Shown: positions 21,310 to 30,416 of the stretch, in pieces
Layout: each line of letters opens with the position of its first letter
Position numbering within the stretch: position 1 is the first letter of the stretch
Assembly: GCF_025060375.1 (NCBI RefSeq)
Contig: NZ_JANXCG010000038.1
Coordinates: 44,096 to 108,095, forward strand
DNA from: Meiothermus sp.
GTDB lineage: Bacteria > Deinococcota > Deinococci > Deinococcales > Thermaceae
Length of the DNA: 64,000 bases
Direction: 5' to 3'
The notes under the pieces: generated by a model
Databases searched by the model: none
Told to the model about the DNA's origin: nothing
What the model saw: only the letters and a program-made list of their open reading frames with translations
Program-made: the position numbers and the translations under genes

Positions 21310-22279
21310 TCACCTTGAGCTTGTTGAGCAGATAGCTGGCCGTAGCGTTGACGATGAAGGCGATGAGGAAGAGGAAGAAACCCACCCCAATGATGGCCGA
21401 GTAGTGCAGGTCTTCCACCGCTTCCTTGAGCTCCAGCGCGATGACTGCGGGCATGGTGGAGGCGGGGCCGAAGAGGGTATAGGGCAGGATGTTGCCGTTG
21501 CCAATGACCATCGCAATGGCCATGGTCTCGCCCAGGGCCCGCCCCAGGGCCAGCATGGCCCCAGCGAAGATGCCTCCCCGGGCGTAGGGCAGGATGACCA
21601 TCTGCATAACCTCCCAGCGGGTCGCCCCCAGGGCGTAGGCCCCCTCGCGCTGGGCCACCGGCACCAGGCTGATGGCGTCGCGGGAGAGGGCGGCGGTAAA
21701 GGGGATGATCATGCTCGAGAGCACCACGATGCCGGTGAAAAGGCCGTAGCCTGCGGGGTTGCCCAGGTAGCGCACCAGCCACGGGGCATTTTCAGAGGCC
21801 CATAGGAAGACCGGTAGGTAGAAGGCCTCGCGCAGGAAGGGGGCCAGCACGAAGATACCCCAGATGCCGTACACCACGCTGGGCACAGCGGCCATCAGAT
21901 CTACCAGGTAGTTGATGATGCCGGCCAGCCAGCGCGGGGCGTACTCGGCGGTGAAGATGGCCGCTGCCAGGGCCACCGGGACCGACAAGACCAGTGCCGC
22001 CAGGCTGGTGATGAGGGTGCCCACGACGTAGGGCCAGATGCCGAACTCAAGCCTGAGCGCGGGGTCCCAGGTGGTACCGGTGAGAAAGCCAAAAAAGCCC
22101 TCCTTGTTTATGGTTTGTGAGCCGCCCAGATAGAGGAAGTAGCCCAGACCCAGGGTGAGCGCGATGAGGCTCAGGGCGAGGAGGAGCACCACGGCCAAAA
22201 AGATTCGGTCGCCCAGAACGCGGTAGATAGCGGATGTTTTTCGTTTTATAAGTGCGGATTGCGTTGAGGCCTGCTGCAT
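21293..22279 (-). CDS. pstC: Phosphate ABC transporter permease PstC
   Basis: Permease pattern and gene order; start set at MQQASTQ (22279), inside the listed ORF. Confidence 0.93.
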   Translation of the reverse strand: MQQASTQSALIKRKTSAIYRVLGDRIFLAVVLLLALSLIALTLGLGYFLYLGGSQTINKEGFFGFLTGTTWDPALRLEFGIWPYVVGTLITSLAALVLSVPVALAAAIFTAEYAPRWLAGIINYLVDLMAAVPSVVYGIWGIFVLAPFLREAFYLPVFLWASENAPWLVRYLGNPAGYGLFTGIVVLSSMIIPFTAALSRDAISLVPVAQREGAYALGATRWEVMQMVILPYARGGIFAGAMLALGRALGETMAIAMVIGNGNILPYTLFGPASTMPAVIALELKEAVEDLHYSAIIGVGFFLFLIAFIVNATASYLLNKLKVSEQRF

Positions 22280-22289
22280 GCGCACACCC

Positions 22290-22326
22290 TTAGTGTACAA
22301 AAGGGTGGGAGCACGGGCTCCCACCC
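22290..22326 (-). terminator. Intrinsic terminator/attenuator between pstS and pstC
   Basis: Minus strand GGGTGGGAGC-CCGT-GCTCCCACCC followed by TTTTGTA: 10-bp perfect stem, 4-nt loop. Confidence 0.82.
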
Positions 22327-22337
22327 CCTCGAGGGGT

Positions 22338-23414
22338 CTACTGACCCACAATCTCTTTGCCGATGGGCTTGCCCTGGTAGGTGATGCGGGAGATCAGGGC
22401 CAGGGCGCGGGCTTGGGCTACCTCGGTCAGGCGGGCGTAGGTGAGGGGCTCGTTGAACTTCTGTCCTTCGGTAACCACCCACTTGAGCATCTGCACGAAG
22501 GCCCGGGCCTCGGCCTCGCTCTTGAAGGCCTTGTTCTTATCGAGCTGCTCGTAGGTCAGGATGTAGGAGAAGCTGGAAACAGGGTAGCCATCGGGGGCGT
22601 TGGTGTTGGTCAGGGAGATGCGGGCGTCCCCCGGCAGCACCACGTTGGCTGCGGCGGTAATAGAGGGTAGGTCGGCTACGATGAAGCGGCCTGCCTTGTT
22701 CTGCACCGCGCCGTACTGGATGCGGTTTTGAACCGCGTAGGTCACCTCGTTGTAGCCAATGGCGCCAGGGGTGTTGCGCACCACGCCAGCCACACCCTCG
22801 TTGCCCCGGCCACCCACCTTGTTGGGGGCCAGCCAGTTCACGCTGTTGCCGCGGCCCACCTTCTGGGCCCACTCGGGCGAGACCTTGGTCAGGTAGTCGG
22901 TCCAGACAAAGGTCGTCCCCGAGCCGTCGGAACGGTGCACTACGGTGATGGGCAGGGCGGGCAGGTTCACCCCTGGGTTGAGGCGGGCGATGGCCGGATC
23001 GTTCCAGGTCTTGATGTTGCCCAGGAAGATATCGGCCAGCACCTCACCGGTGAAGTTGAGCCGCTGGGTTACCCCGGGCAGGTTGTAGGTGGGCACCACC
23101 GCCCCCAGCACGAAGGGGATGTTGAGCGCGGGGGAGCCGGAGTTCCTGCGGATGTCGGCCATCTGCTGGTCGTTGAAGGGGTTGTCGGAGACGCCGAAGT
23201 GCACGGTTTGCTCGATGAGCTGCCGCTGGCCTCCGCCCGAGCCGATGGACTGGTAGTTGACCCGTACCTGGCCGTTGGTAACCTTGAGGTATTCGTCGAA
23301 GTACTTGGAGAGCACCGGGAAGGGGAAGGTGGCCCCAGCCCCGGTGAGGCTCACCTGGGCCAGGCTGGTGCTGGCCAGGCCCAGTAGAGCAGTGGCTATG
23401 AGTAGGTGTTTCAT
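22338..23414 (-). CDS. pstS: Phosphate ABC transporter substrate-binding protein PstS
   Basis: Signal peptide MKHLLIATALLGLASTSLA; LTGAGATFPFPVLSKY; HRSDGSGTTFVWTDYL. Confidence 0.95.
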   Translation of the reverse strand: MKHLLIATALLGLASTSLAQVSLTGAGATFPFPVLSKYFDEYLKVTNGQVRVNYQSIGSGGGQRQLIEQTVHFGVSDNPFNDQQMADIRRNSGSPALNIPFVLGAVVPTYNLPGVTQRLNFTGEVLADIFLGNIKTWNDPAIARLNPGVNLPALPITVVHRSDGSGTTFVWTDYLTKVSPEWAQKVGRGNSVNWLAPNKVGGRGNEGVAGVVRNTPGAIGYNEVTYAVQNRIQYGAVQNKAGRFIVADLPSITAAANVVLPGDARISLTNTNAPDGYPVSSFSYILTYEQLDKNKAFKSEAEARAFVQMLKWVVTEGQKFNEPLTYARLTEVAQARALALISRITYQGKPIGKEIVGQ

Positions 23415-23465
23415 CCTCGTGGCCTCCTGTGCGTGGGTGCTCGCCTGCACCCGACGTCCCTAGCT

Positions 23466-23492
23466 TGTCAAGGTTATGTCATGGAGTTGTCA
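23466..23492. promoter_or_regulatory. Pho-box-like array: three TGTCA direct repeats at 11-bp spacing
   Basis: TGTCA at 23466, 23477 and 23488, immediately upstream of pstS. Confidence 0.65.
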
Positions 23493-23511
23493 TGCAGGGG
23501 GAAAAAGAAGC

Positions 23512-24090
23512 ATGAAAGGTTCTTTGCCCTATGATGGGGCGGTGCGCTGGAGTGGGGTGGTGCTGGCAGGGGGACGCTCGCGCCGTTTCGGTGAGGACAA
23601 GGCCCTCTTCCCCTATCGGGGGCGCCCCCTTTTGGCCTGGGTCTGGGCAGGCCTAGCCGAGGCGGAGGAGCGCTTTGTCGTGGCCAACCGCCCTTACCCG
23701 GGGTATCCGGTCTACCCCGATCTCTACCCGGGAGGGGAGGTGTTGTCCGGCTTGCACGCGGCCCTGGCCCATGCCAGGTGGGAGTGGGTGGCGGTGGTGG
23801 GCTGCGACCAGCCTTTTCTGTCGGTAGAGTACTGGCGCTACATGCGCGGCTGGCTTGCTCCTGGGGTGCTGGCAGTGGTGGCGGGCTGGCAGGATGCGCT
23901 AGAGCCCCTGGGCGCCTTCTACCACCGCTCGCTTCTGCCCGAGGTAGAACAGCGGCTTAGGGCTGGGTCGTACAGCCTGCAGAGGCTTCTGCGTGAGGTT
24001 CCGCACAGGCAGCTCTCCCGCGCGGGGCTCGAGGCCCGCTTCGGCCGCCACCTCTTCCTCAACGCCAACCGCCCGCAGGACCTGCCCTAG
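23512..24090 (+). CDS. mobA: Molybdenum cofactor guanylyltransferase MobA-like
   Basis: SGVVLAGGRSRRFGEDKALFPYRGRPLL; VAVVGCDQPFL. Confidence 0.85.
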   Translation: MKGSLPYDGAVRWSGVVLAGGRSRRFGEDKALFPYRGRPLLAWVWAGLAEAEERFVVANRPYPGYPVYPDLYPGGEVLSGLHAALAHARWEWVAVVGCDQPFLSVEYWRYMRGWLAPGVLAVVAGWQDALEPLGAFYHRSLLPEVEQRLRAGSYSLQRLLREVPHRQLSRAGLEARFGRHLFLNANRPQDLP

Positions 24091-24120
24091 CTCACCCGCA
24101 AGCCTGTAGAATAAAGCGCT

Positions 24121-25167
24121 ATGGCTGGCTGGTTCTCGTTTCGTGGGGAGGATGTGGGCATTGACCTGGGCACTGCCTCGGTGCTGATTTACATGCGGGG
24201 CAAGGGCATTGTGCTGCGCGAGCCCTCCGTGATTGCGATGGTGAGCGATACCAAGGAGGTCAAGGCAGTAGGGGCCGAGGCCTACCGCATGCTGGGGCGC
24301 ACCCCGGGCAACATCGTCGCGGCCCGCCCGCTCAAGGACGGGGTGATCGCTGACTACACCCTGACCGAGCGGATGCTCACCCTCTTCATCAAGAAGGTGC
24401 TGCCGCCCCTGCGCTTCTTTCGCCCCCAGGTGATGGTGGGGGTGCCCTCGGGGGTGACCGAGGTGGAGCGGCGGGCGGTGGTGCAGGCCATTGTGGAGGC
24501 TGGGGCCAAACGGGCCTATCTCATTGATGAACCGCTGGCGGCCGCCATCGGGGCGGGCATTAAGATTGCCGAGCCCACCGGGAGCATGGTGGTGGACATC
24601 GGGGGGGGCTCGAGCGACATTGCGGTGATCTCGCTGGGGGGCATTGTCCGCTCCACCAGCTTGCGGATTGCTGGCAACGAGTTCGACGAATCCATCATCC
24701 GCTACGTGCGGAGCAAGTACAACCTGCTGATCGGTGAACGCACCGCTGAGGACCTGAAAATCCGGATCGGTGCGGCCAAGCTGGCCCCAGGGGAGCAGGA
24801 GATGGTGGCGGAGGTGCGGGGGCGCGACCTCCTTACGGGTCTGCCTAAGAGCATCGAGGTGACCACCGGGGATGTGGTGGAGGCTTTGAAGGAGCCTCTG
24901 GAGAAGATCGTGCAGGGGGTCAAGGGGGTGCTCGAGACCACCCCTCCTGAGCTGGTGGCGGACATCATCGACCGGGGCATCCTGCTCACGGGCGGGGGGG
25001 CGCTTTTGCGCAACCTGGACCTGCTCCTGCAGGAGGCCACCGGGGTACCGGTGGTGGTGGCTGAGAACGCGGTGGAGGCGGTGGCCCTGGGGACAGGGAA
25101 GGCCCTGGATATGCTGCACGTTTTGCGGGACGCCCTGGTTACCTCGGACAACGTGCTGAAACGATAA
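24121..25167 (+). CDS. mreB: Rod shape-determining protein MreB
   Basis: DLGTASVLIYMRGKGIVLREPSVIA, VDIGGGSSDIAVIS, GILLTGGGALLRNLD. Confidence 0.95.
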   Translation: MAGWFSFRGEDVGIDLGTASVLIYMRGKGIVLREPSVIAMVSDTKEVKAVGAEAYRMLGRTPGNIVAARPLKDGVIADYTLTERMLTLFIKKVLPPLRFFRPQVMVGVPSGVTEVERRAVVQAIVEAGAKRAYLIDEPLAAAIGAGIKIAEPTGSMVVDIGGGSSDIAVISLGGIVRSTSLRIAGNEFDESIIRYVRSKYNLLIGERTAEDLKIRIGAAKLAPGEQEMVAEVRGRDLLTGLPKSIEVTTGDVVEALKEPLEKIVQGVKGVLETTPPELVADIIDRGILLTGGGALLRNLDLLLQEATGVPVVVAENAVEAVALGTGKALDMLHVLRDALVTSDNVLKR

Positions 25168-25180
25168 GCGCAGCTTGGCC

Positions 25181-26170
25181 ATGTGGCTTTCCGAAATCGC
25201 CCAGCGCTTAGGGGGACGGCTCGAGGGGCCCGACCTGAGGGTGTCCCGGCTAGCCCCTCCGGAGGAGGCCCGGCCAGGAGAGCTGGTGGTGGTGCGGGAG
25301 GAGCGCTACCTGGAGGCTGCCTTAGCCAGCGGTGCGGCTTTGTTGATGGAGGAGGGTGTACCCTGCCCTGCTTCCATCAGCCGCGTGCGGGTGGCTTCCG
25401 TTTACAAAGCCTGGCCCGAGGTGCTGGCGTTGTTTGACCAGCCTGAGCGCTGGGCTGCTCCGGGCGTCCACCCCACCGCCGTTGTGGAAGCAGGGGCCCA
25501 CATAGACCCCACGGCTGCGGTGGGGGCCTACGCCTATGTGGGCTCGGGGGCCCGTGTTGCGGCTGGGGCGGTCGTAGCCCCTTACTGCTACGTGGGCGAG
25601 GGGGTGGAGGTGGGTCCCCGGACGGTGCTGGAACCCCGGGCTACGCTCTATCCGAATACCCGGGTGGGCGCTGACTGCCGGATTGGGGCCGGGGCGGTGC
25701 TTGGGGTGGTGGGCTTTGGCCTTCAGGATGGGCAGCGGTTGCCCCATGTGGGGAGGGTGGTGCTGGAGGACGGCGTGGAGATAGGGGCCCACTGTGTGGT
25801 CCAGCGCAGCGTGGTAGGGGAGACACGGATTGGGGCCCAGACCAAGATTGGGGACCTTACCGATATCGGTCACAACGTGCGGATTGGTCGCCGGGTGGTC
25901 ATGGTGGGCAGCAGTGGGGTAGGAGGAAGTGCGGTCATCGAGGATGAAGCCCGCTTGGGGGGGTGGGTGGCCATCTCCGACCACGTGCGGGTAGGGCGGA
26001 GGGCCACGGTGGCTGGCGGCAGCGCGGTCTCCAAAACCGTGCCGCCAGGAGAGGTTTGGGCCGGAGGGGTTCCTGCCCTCCCTATCCGTCGTCACTGGCG
26101 CCGTTTGGCCCTGCTGGAGTGGCTTTTGGAGGCCGAGCGGGCCTTGCGTAGGTTGGTGAAGGGGGCATAG
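25181..26170 (+). CDS. lpxD: UDP-3-O-acylglucosamine N-acyltransferase-like (LpxD)
   Basis: N-terminal LpxD-like domain followed by left-handed beta-helix hexapeptides; IGDLTDIGHNVRIG. Confidence 0.88.
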   Translation: MWLSEIAQRLGGRLEGPDLRVSRLAPPEEARPGELVVVREERYLEAALASGAALLMEEGVPCPASISRVRVASVYKAWPEVLALFDQPERWAAPGVHPTAVVEAGAHIDPTAAVGAYAYVGSGARVAAGAVVAPYCYVGEGVEVGPRTVLEPRATLYPNTRVGADCRIGAGAVLGVVGFGLQDGQRLPHVGRVVLEDGVEIGAHCVVQRSVVGETRIGAQTKIGDLTDIGHNVRIGRRVVMVGSSGVGGSAVIEDEARLGGWVAISDHVRVGRRATVAGGSAVSKTVPPGEVWAGGVPALPIRRHWRRLALLEWLLEAERALRRLVKGA

Positions 26171-26941
26171 ATGGGCCAGCCGGTGGTGGTCCGGGGGGTT
26201 GGGCTGCACACCGGCGAGCCGGTGGTGGTGCGCCTTCACCCTGCCGAGGGGCCAGTGCGCTTTTGGGTGAGTGGGGTGGAGCTTCGCCCTTTGGCGTCGG
26301 CGGTGGTGGAAACTGCCCGCTGCACTGCGCTGGGCCGAGGATCCTTGCGGCTTCTCACGGTGGAACACCTGCTGGCGGCGCTGTACATACGGGGCATCTG
26401 GGAGGGTTTGGTGGTTGAGGTCTCAGGCCCCGAGATTCCCATTTTGGACGGGAGTGCCCAGGAGTGGTTGGAGGCCCTGCAGGGATTCCCCTCTCGCGGG
26501 CCGCAACCGGTTTCGCTCAGCGGTTCAATTAGGGTAGAGGAGGGGCACAGCCGTGTTTTGGCCCAGCCTAGCGAGGTTTTTTCCGTTTCTGCAACCATTC
26601 TGTTTCCCCACCCCAAGATTGGCTATCAGCAGGTGGTCTCGCCCCCGGTGGCCCTGGAAGAGCTGGCTCGAGCCCGGACCTTTGGCTTTTTGGAAGAGGT
26701 GGAGGCCCTGAGGGCCCGTGGCCTCATCCGAGGGGCTTCACTGGAGAACGCCTTGGTCTTCAACCAGTACGGCTATGTCAATACCCCCCGGATGCTCTTT
26801 GAGCCCGTGTACCACAAGGCCCTAGACCTTCTGGGCGACCTGTACCTGGCGGGCAGGCCCTACCGGGGCCGTTTCATTGCACACCGGGGCTCCCACCGGT
26901 TGCACGTGGAGCTAGCCCGGTTGCTGCAGGATTTGGGTTAG
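26171..26941 (+). CDS. lpxC: UDP-3-O-acyl-N-acetylglucosamine deacetylase-like (LpxC)
   Basis: GVGLHTGEPV, LLTVEHLLAAL, EIPILDGSAQEW, ARTFGFLEE, HKALDLLGDLYL. Confidence 0.92.
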   Translation: MGQPVVVRGVGLHTGEPVVVRLHPAEGPVRFWVSGVELRPLASAVVETARCTALGRGSLRLLTVEHLLAALYIRGIWEGLVVEVSGPEIPILDGSAQEWLEALQGFPSRGPQPVSLSGSIRVEEGHSRVLAQPSEVFSVSATILFPHPKIGYQQVVSPPVALEELARARTFGFLEEVEALRARGLIRGASLENALVFNQYGYVNTPRMLFEPVYHKALDLLGDLYLAGRPYRGRFIAHRGSHRLHVELARLLQDLG

Positions 26942-27011
26942 TTGACCGTGGGATTTCGGTGTATCATCACTGCGGGAAACGCAGGGTTACGTATCGCGTA
27001 GTGGAGATTTT

Positions 27012-27971
27012 ATGGAGCTAAATGTAGGTGTGGTGGGCGTGGGCGTGATGGGAACGTACCATGCTCAGGTCTACGCAGGGTTGCCCGGAGTTCGGTTGGT
27101 GGGTGTGGCAGATCCGGACCCTTTCCGCCAAGCGGCCATTGAACAGGACCTGGAGGTTCCTGCCTATCCCAACCCGGAGGACCTACTGGGGAAGGTTCAG
27201 GCGGTTTCCATCGCATCGCCCACCTCCTTTCACTACGAGCAGGCTCGGATGTTTCTGGAGGCTGGGGTGCATGTGCTTCTGGAAAAGCCCATGACCCGTA
27301 CCCTCAGGGAAGCCCAGGAACTGGCGCGAATTGCTGAGCGGCGCGGGGTGGTCCTGCAGGTGGGCCACATCGTGCGCTTTTACCGGGCGGTGGGCGACCT
27401 GATGCAGATGGTGAGGAGCCCCTGGGTGCTCGAGGCCCGGCGTATGAGCAACAACCGCCGTATCCGAGACATTGGGGTGGTGCTGGACCTGATGATTCAC
27501 GACCTCGATCTGGTCCTGCTGCTTTTGCGCGAGAAGCCCCTTCGCTACAGCGTGGTGGGCCGACGGGTGGATGGGTTGGATGAGTTTGCCCAGGCGGTGG
27601 TGGACTTTCCCTCAGGGGCCCGGGCCCTCTTTACCGCCAGCCGCATCTCGCCCCAGGCTGAGCGTTCGCTCACCATCACCCAGCCTGGAGAGGTGCTGCG
27701 GCTGGACTTCAACAGCGAATACACCGAGCTCTCCGTGCACCGCAGCCCTCCGGTTCACCCCGACCCCGACCAAGGGGTGCCCAACGGGCGCACCCAGGTG
27801 CAAACTGAGCGCATCGCTATCCACAACGAGAATCCCCTGCGCCGTCAGCTCAAGCACTTCGTGGACCGCATTCAGAAGGGCGAGCCCCCCTTGGTGACCC
27901 TCGAGGACGACCTGCAGGCCCTCGAGCTGGCCCTCGAGCTCTCCTCTGCCCTTCAGCCGGTGGGCGTCTGA
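27012..27971 (+). CDS. Gfo/Idh/MocA family oxidoreductase in lpx-like cluster
   Basis: VGVVGVGVMGTYHAQVY; GVHVLLEKPMTRTLREAQEL. Confidence 0.9.
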   Translation: MELNVGVVGVGVMGTYHAQVYAGLPGVRLVGVADPDPFRQAAIEQDLEVPAYPNPEDLLGKVQAVSIASPTSFHYEQARMFLEAGVHVLLEKPMTRTLREAQELARIAERRGVVLQVGHIVRFYRAVGDLMQMVRSPWVLEARRMSNNRRIRDIGVVLDLMIHDLDLVLLLLREKPLRYSVVGRRVDGLDEFAQAVVDFPSGARALFTASRISPQAERSLTITQPGEVLRLDFNSEYTELSVHRSPPVHPDPDQGVPNGRTQVQTERIAIHNENPLRRQLKHFVDRIQKGEPPLVTLEDDLQALELALELSSALQPVGV

Positions 27972-27988
27972 CCCCTTAGTATAAGGTT

Positions 27989-28432
27989 GTGGATATCTAC
28001 GAAATTTTGAGGTTTCTGCCCCACCGCTACCCTTTTTTGCTCATTGACCGGGTGCTGGAAGCCGACGAGAGGAGGTTTCGCGCCATCAAGAACGTGACCT
28101 TTAATGAGCCCCAGTTTCAGGGGCATTTTCCCGGTCACCCCATTATGCCGGGGGTGCTGCTAATTGAGGCGATGGCCCAAGCCTCGGTGGCGGTGGTGGT
28201 CCAGCAACCCGAGTTCAAGCCGGGCATGTTGGTCTTTTTGGTGGGGGTGGAGGAGGCTCGGTTCCGCAGGCCGGTGGTGCCGGGGGATACCCTGCTCCTG
28301 GAAGGGGAACTGTTGGGCTATCGGCGTGGGCTGGGCAGGGTACGGGTTGAGGCCCGGGTGGAGGGGGAGCTCAGGGCCGAGGCCACCTTGAGCTTTGTGC
28401 TGCGCTCGGAGAGCGGGGGGAGGGTTGCGTGA
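27989..28432 (+). CDS. fabZ: 3-hydroxyacyl-ACP dehydratase FabZ
   Basis: FLPHRYPFLLIDRVLE, FQGHFPGHPIMPGVLLIEAMAQ; GTG start. Confidence 0.95.
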   Translation: MDIYEILRFLPHRYPFLLIDRVLEADERRFRAIKNVTFNEPQFQGHFPGHPIMPGVLLIEAMAQASVAVVVQQPEFKPGMLVFLVGVEEARFRRPVVPGDTLLLEGELLGYRRGLGRVRVEARVEGELRAEATLSFVLRSESGGRVA

Positions 28433-29214
28433 GCTGGGCCGCCATTCACCCCACAGCGGTCATTTCTCCCAAGGCCCAGATCGCTGCCGATGTGCGGATA
28501 GGCCCATACGTGGTGGTAGAGGGGCCCTGTGAGATTGGCCCGGGCGTGGAGATAGGGGCGCACTCGGTGGTACACCCCTACGTGCGGCTTGCCGCAGGGG
28601 TACAGGTGGGGCCCCACGTGGTGCTGGGTGGGGCGCCCCAGGACCTGGGCTACAGGGGGCAGGAGACCTGGCTCGAGGTGGGCCCCAACACCGTCTTGCG
28701 GGAAGGGGTGGTGTTGCATCGCTCCACCCGGGAGGACCGTCCCACCCGCATTGGCGCGGGGTGCTACCTGATGGGTCACGTACATGTGGGCCACGACGTC
28801 TGGGTGGGTGACGGCGTCATCCTGACCCAGGGGGTTGGGTTGGCCGGGCATGTGGAGGTGGGGGACTACGCGGTTATCGGGGGAATGGCCGGGGTGCACC
28901 AGTTTACCCGAATCGGTGCGCGGGCCATGGTGGGGGCGATGGCTAAGGTAACCCGCGATGTGCTGCCCTTTTCCCTGGTGGAGGGGAGCCCGGCCCTGCA
29001 CTACCGCCTCAACACCGTGGGCCTTCGCCGAGCGGGCATCACCGGGGAGCGCTACCGGGCCCTCGAGCAGGCCTTTCGCGCCCTGCGCGAGGGCAAGCCC
29101 CTGGATGACCTGCCCGATACGGAGGAGGTGCGGGTTTTCAAGGCCTTTTTGGAGGCCCCTTCCAGGCGTGGCCTTTCGGGGTTTGTGCGGGGTGGGGCCC
29201 GCCACGACGACTAG
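28429..29214 (+). CDS. lpxA: Acyl-ACP-UDP-N-acetylglucosamine O-acyltransferase-like (LpxA)
   Basis: Hexapeptide repeats AAIHPTAVISPKAQIAADVRIGPYVVVEG; LNTVGLRRAGI C-terminus. Confidence 0.93.
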   Translation: MSWAAIHPTAVISPKAQIAADVRIGPYVVVEGPCEIGPGVEIGAHSVVHPYVRLAAGVQVGPHVVLGGAPQDLGYRGQETWLEVGPNTVLREGVVLHRSTREDRPTRIGAGCYLMGHVHVGHDVWVGDGVILTQGVGLAGHVEVGDYAVIGGMAGVHQFTRIGARAMVGAMAKVTRDVLPFSLVEGSPALHYRLNTVGLRRAGITGERYRALEQAFRALREGKPLDDLPDTEEVRVFKAFLEAPSRRGLSGFVRGGARHDD

Positions 29215-29255
29215 CACCTGGCGTGCCCTTTCCTGGTAGGGGCTGGTGAGTCTTC

Positions 29256-30416
29256 ATGCTGGACGAGGTTCTGCTGTTGACCAACGGCCCCGGCGAGCTC
29301 TCCACCTGGGTGCCGCCGGTGCTTTCCCGCTTGAGAAAGGAAGTTCCAGAGGCGCGGTTTGGGCTCTTTCTGATCCGCGACCAGTTTGCCTCGGGCACCG
29401 AGCGGGCCAAGGCCCGTGAGCTTCCCCTCGACTTTCTGGGGGGCCGTCGGGCGTGGGCGGCCCGGCTGTTGGCGGGGAGGGCTGGGGGCCGGGGCCTGGT
29501 GCTGATGCTGGGGGGTGCGCCTAGGGATGCGGTGCTGCTGGGGCGGGCCACGGGATACCCGGCCTTTGCCTACACCTTTGACCCCAGGGCCTACCACCCC
29601 GGTCTGAGGGCGGTGTTGGTGGACTCCGAACGCACCCGTTTGGCTATGCAGGCCCGTGGGGCCGACCCTGCTCGCATTCGTGTGGTGGGCAACCTGGTGG
29701 TGGATGCTCTAGCCGAGGCCCCTCGGGTGGAGGTCCCTCCGGTTGAGGTGCTGCTCTTCCCGGGGAGCCGCCCCTTTGCTGCTCGCTACATGCTGGGTTT
29801 CCTGCTGGCCGCTGCTGAGCGGATGGCGGCGCAGCGGCCTGGCCTGCGCTTTGCCTGGGTTCGCAGCCGCCTGTTGCCCGAGGGGGTGGTCCAGGAGGCC
29901 CTGGAGGCCTGCCAGGTTCGTCCGCTGGGGGGGGTGGGGGCCCGCTGGGAGGCCGGGCGGCTGCGTACCGAAGGGGGTTTGCTGGTGGAGGTGCTGGAGG
30001 AGCCCCAGCGCTACGTGGCCATGCGCCAGGCCCAGTTGGCCCTCACTCTGCCAGGCACCAACACCCTCGAGCTGGCCCTGGCCGGCCTGCCTTCCGTGGT
30101 CCTCCTGCCCCTGCACAAACCGGAGATGCTGCCCTTAGAGGGCTTCTTGCACTGGCTTTTGCTCCTTCCAGGAGCCCGCCCGCTCAAGCAGGCCCTGGTA
30201 CGGCGGGTGGCCGCGCGCATTCCCTTTCTGGCTCTGCCCAACCAGTGGTTGGGGGAGGAGGTTTTCCCCGAGCTCAGGGGTGTCTTCTCCCCGGCTGAGG
30301 TGGCCCAGAAGGGGCTGGAGCTGCTGGAGGACTCTCGGGTCCGGGCCAAGCTGGCCGGCTTGCAGGCTGAAGCCGGGGCGGACAACCTGGTGGCGCAGGT
30401 GCTGAACTCCTTATGA
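29256..30416 (+). CDS. Lipid-A-disaccharide synthase-like glycosyltransferase (LpxB-related)
   Basis: LLLTNGPGELSTWVPPVL, LFPGSR, LALTLPGTNTLELALAGLPSVVLLP. Confidence 0.78.
   Translation: MLDEVLLLTNGPGELSTWVPPVLSRLRKEVPEARFGLFLIRDQFASGTERAKARELPLDFLGGRRAWAARLLAGRAGGRGLVLMLGGAPRDAVLLGRATGYPAFAYTFDPRAYHPGLRAVLVDSERTRLAMQARGADPARIRVVGNLVVDALAEAPRVEVPPVEVLLFPGSRPFAARYMLGFLLAAAERMAAQRPGLRFAWVRSRLLPEGVVQEALEACQVRPLGGVGARWEAGRLRTEGGLLVEVLEEPQRYVAMRQAQLALTLPGTNTLELALAGLPSVVLLPLHKPEMLPLEGFLHWLLLLPGARPLKQALVRRVAARIPFLALPNQWLGEEVFPELRGVFSPAEVAQKGLELLEDSRVRAKLAGLQAEAGADNLVAQVLNSL

Noticed and set aside
23899-25182. 427-aa minus-strand ORF antisense to mobA/mreB
   Set aside because: High-GC antisense shadow of conserved mreB; low-complexity His/Arg/Pro/Gln-rich translation with no recognisable domain.
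25322-26368. 348-aa minus-strand ORF antisense to lpxD/lpxC
   Set aside because: Its apparent repeats (PNPHV, HPGIR) are the antisense image of lpxD hexapeptide codons.
28318-29217. 299-aa minus-strand ORF antisense to lpxA with periodic translation
   Set aside because: Periodicity derives from the beta-helix repeats of lpxA on the plus strand.
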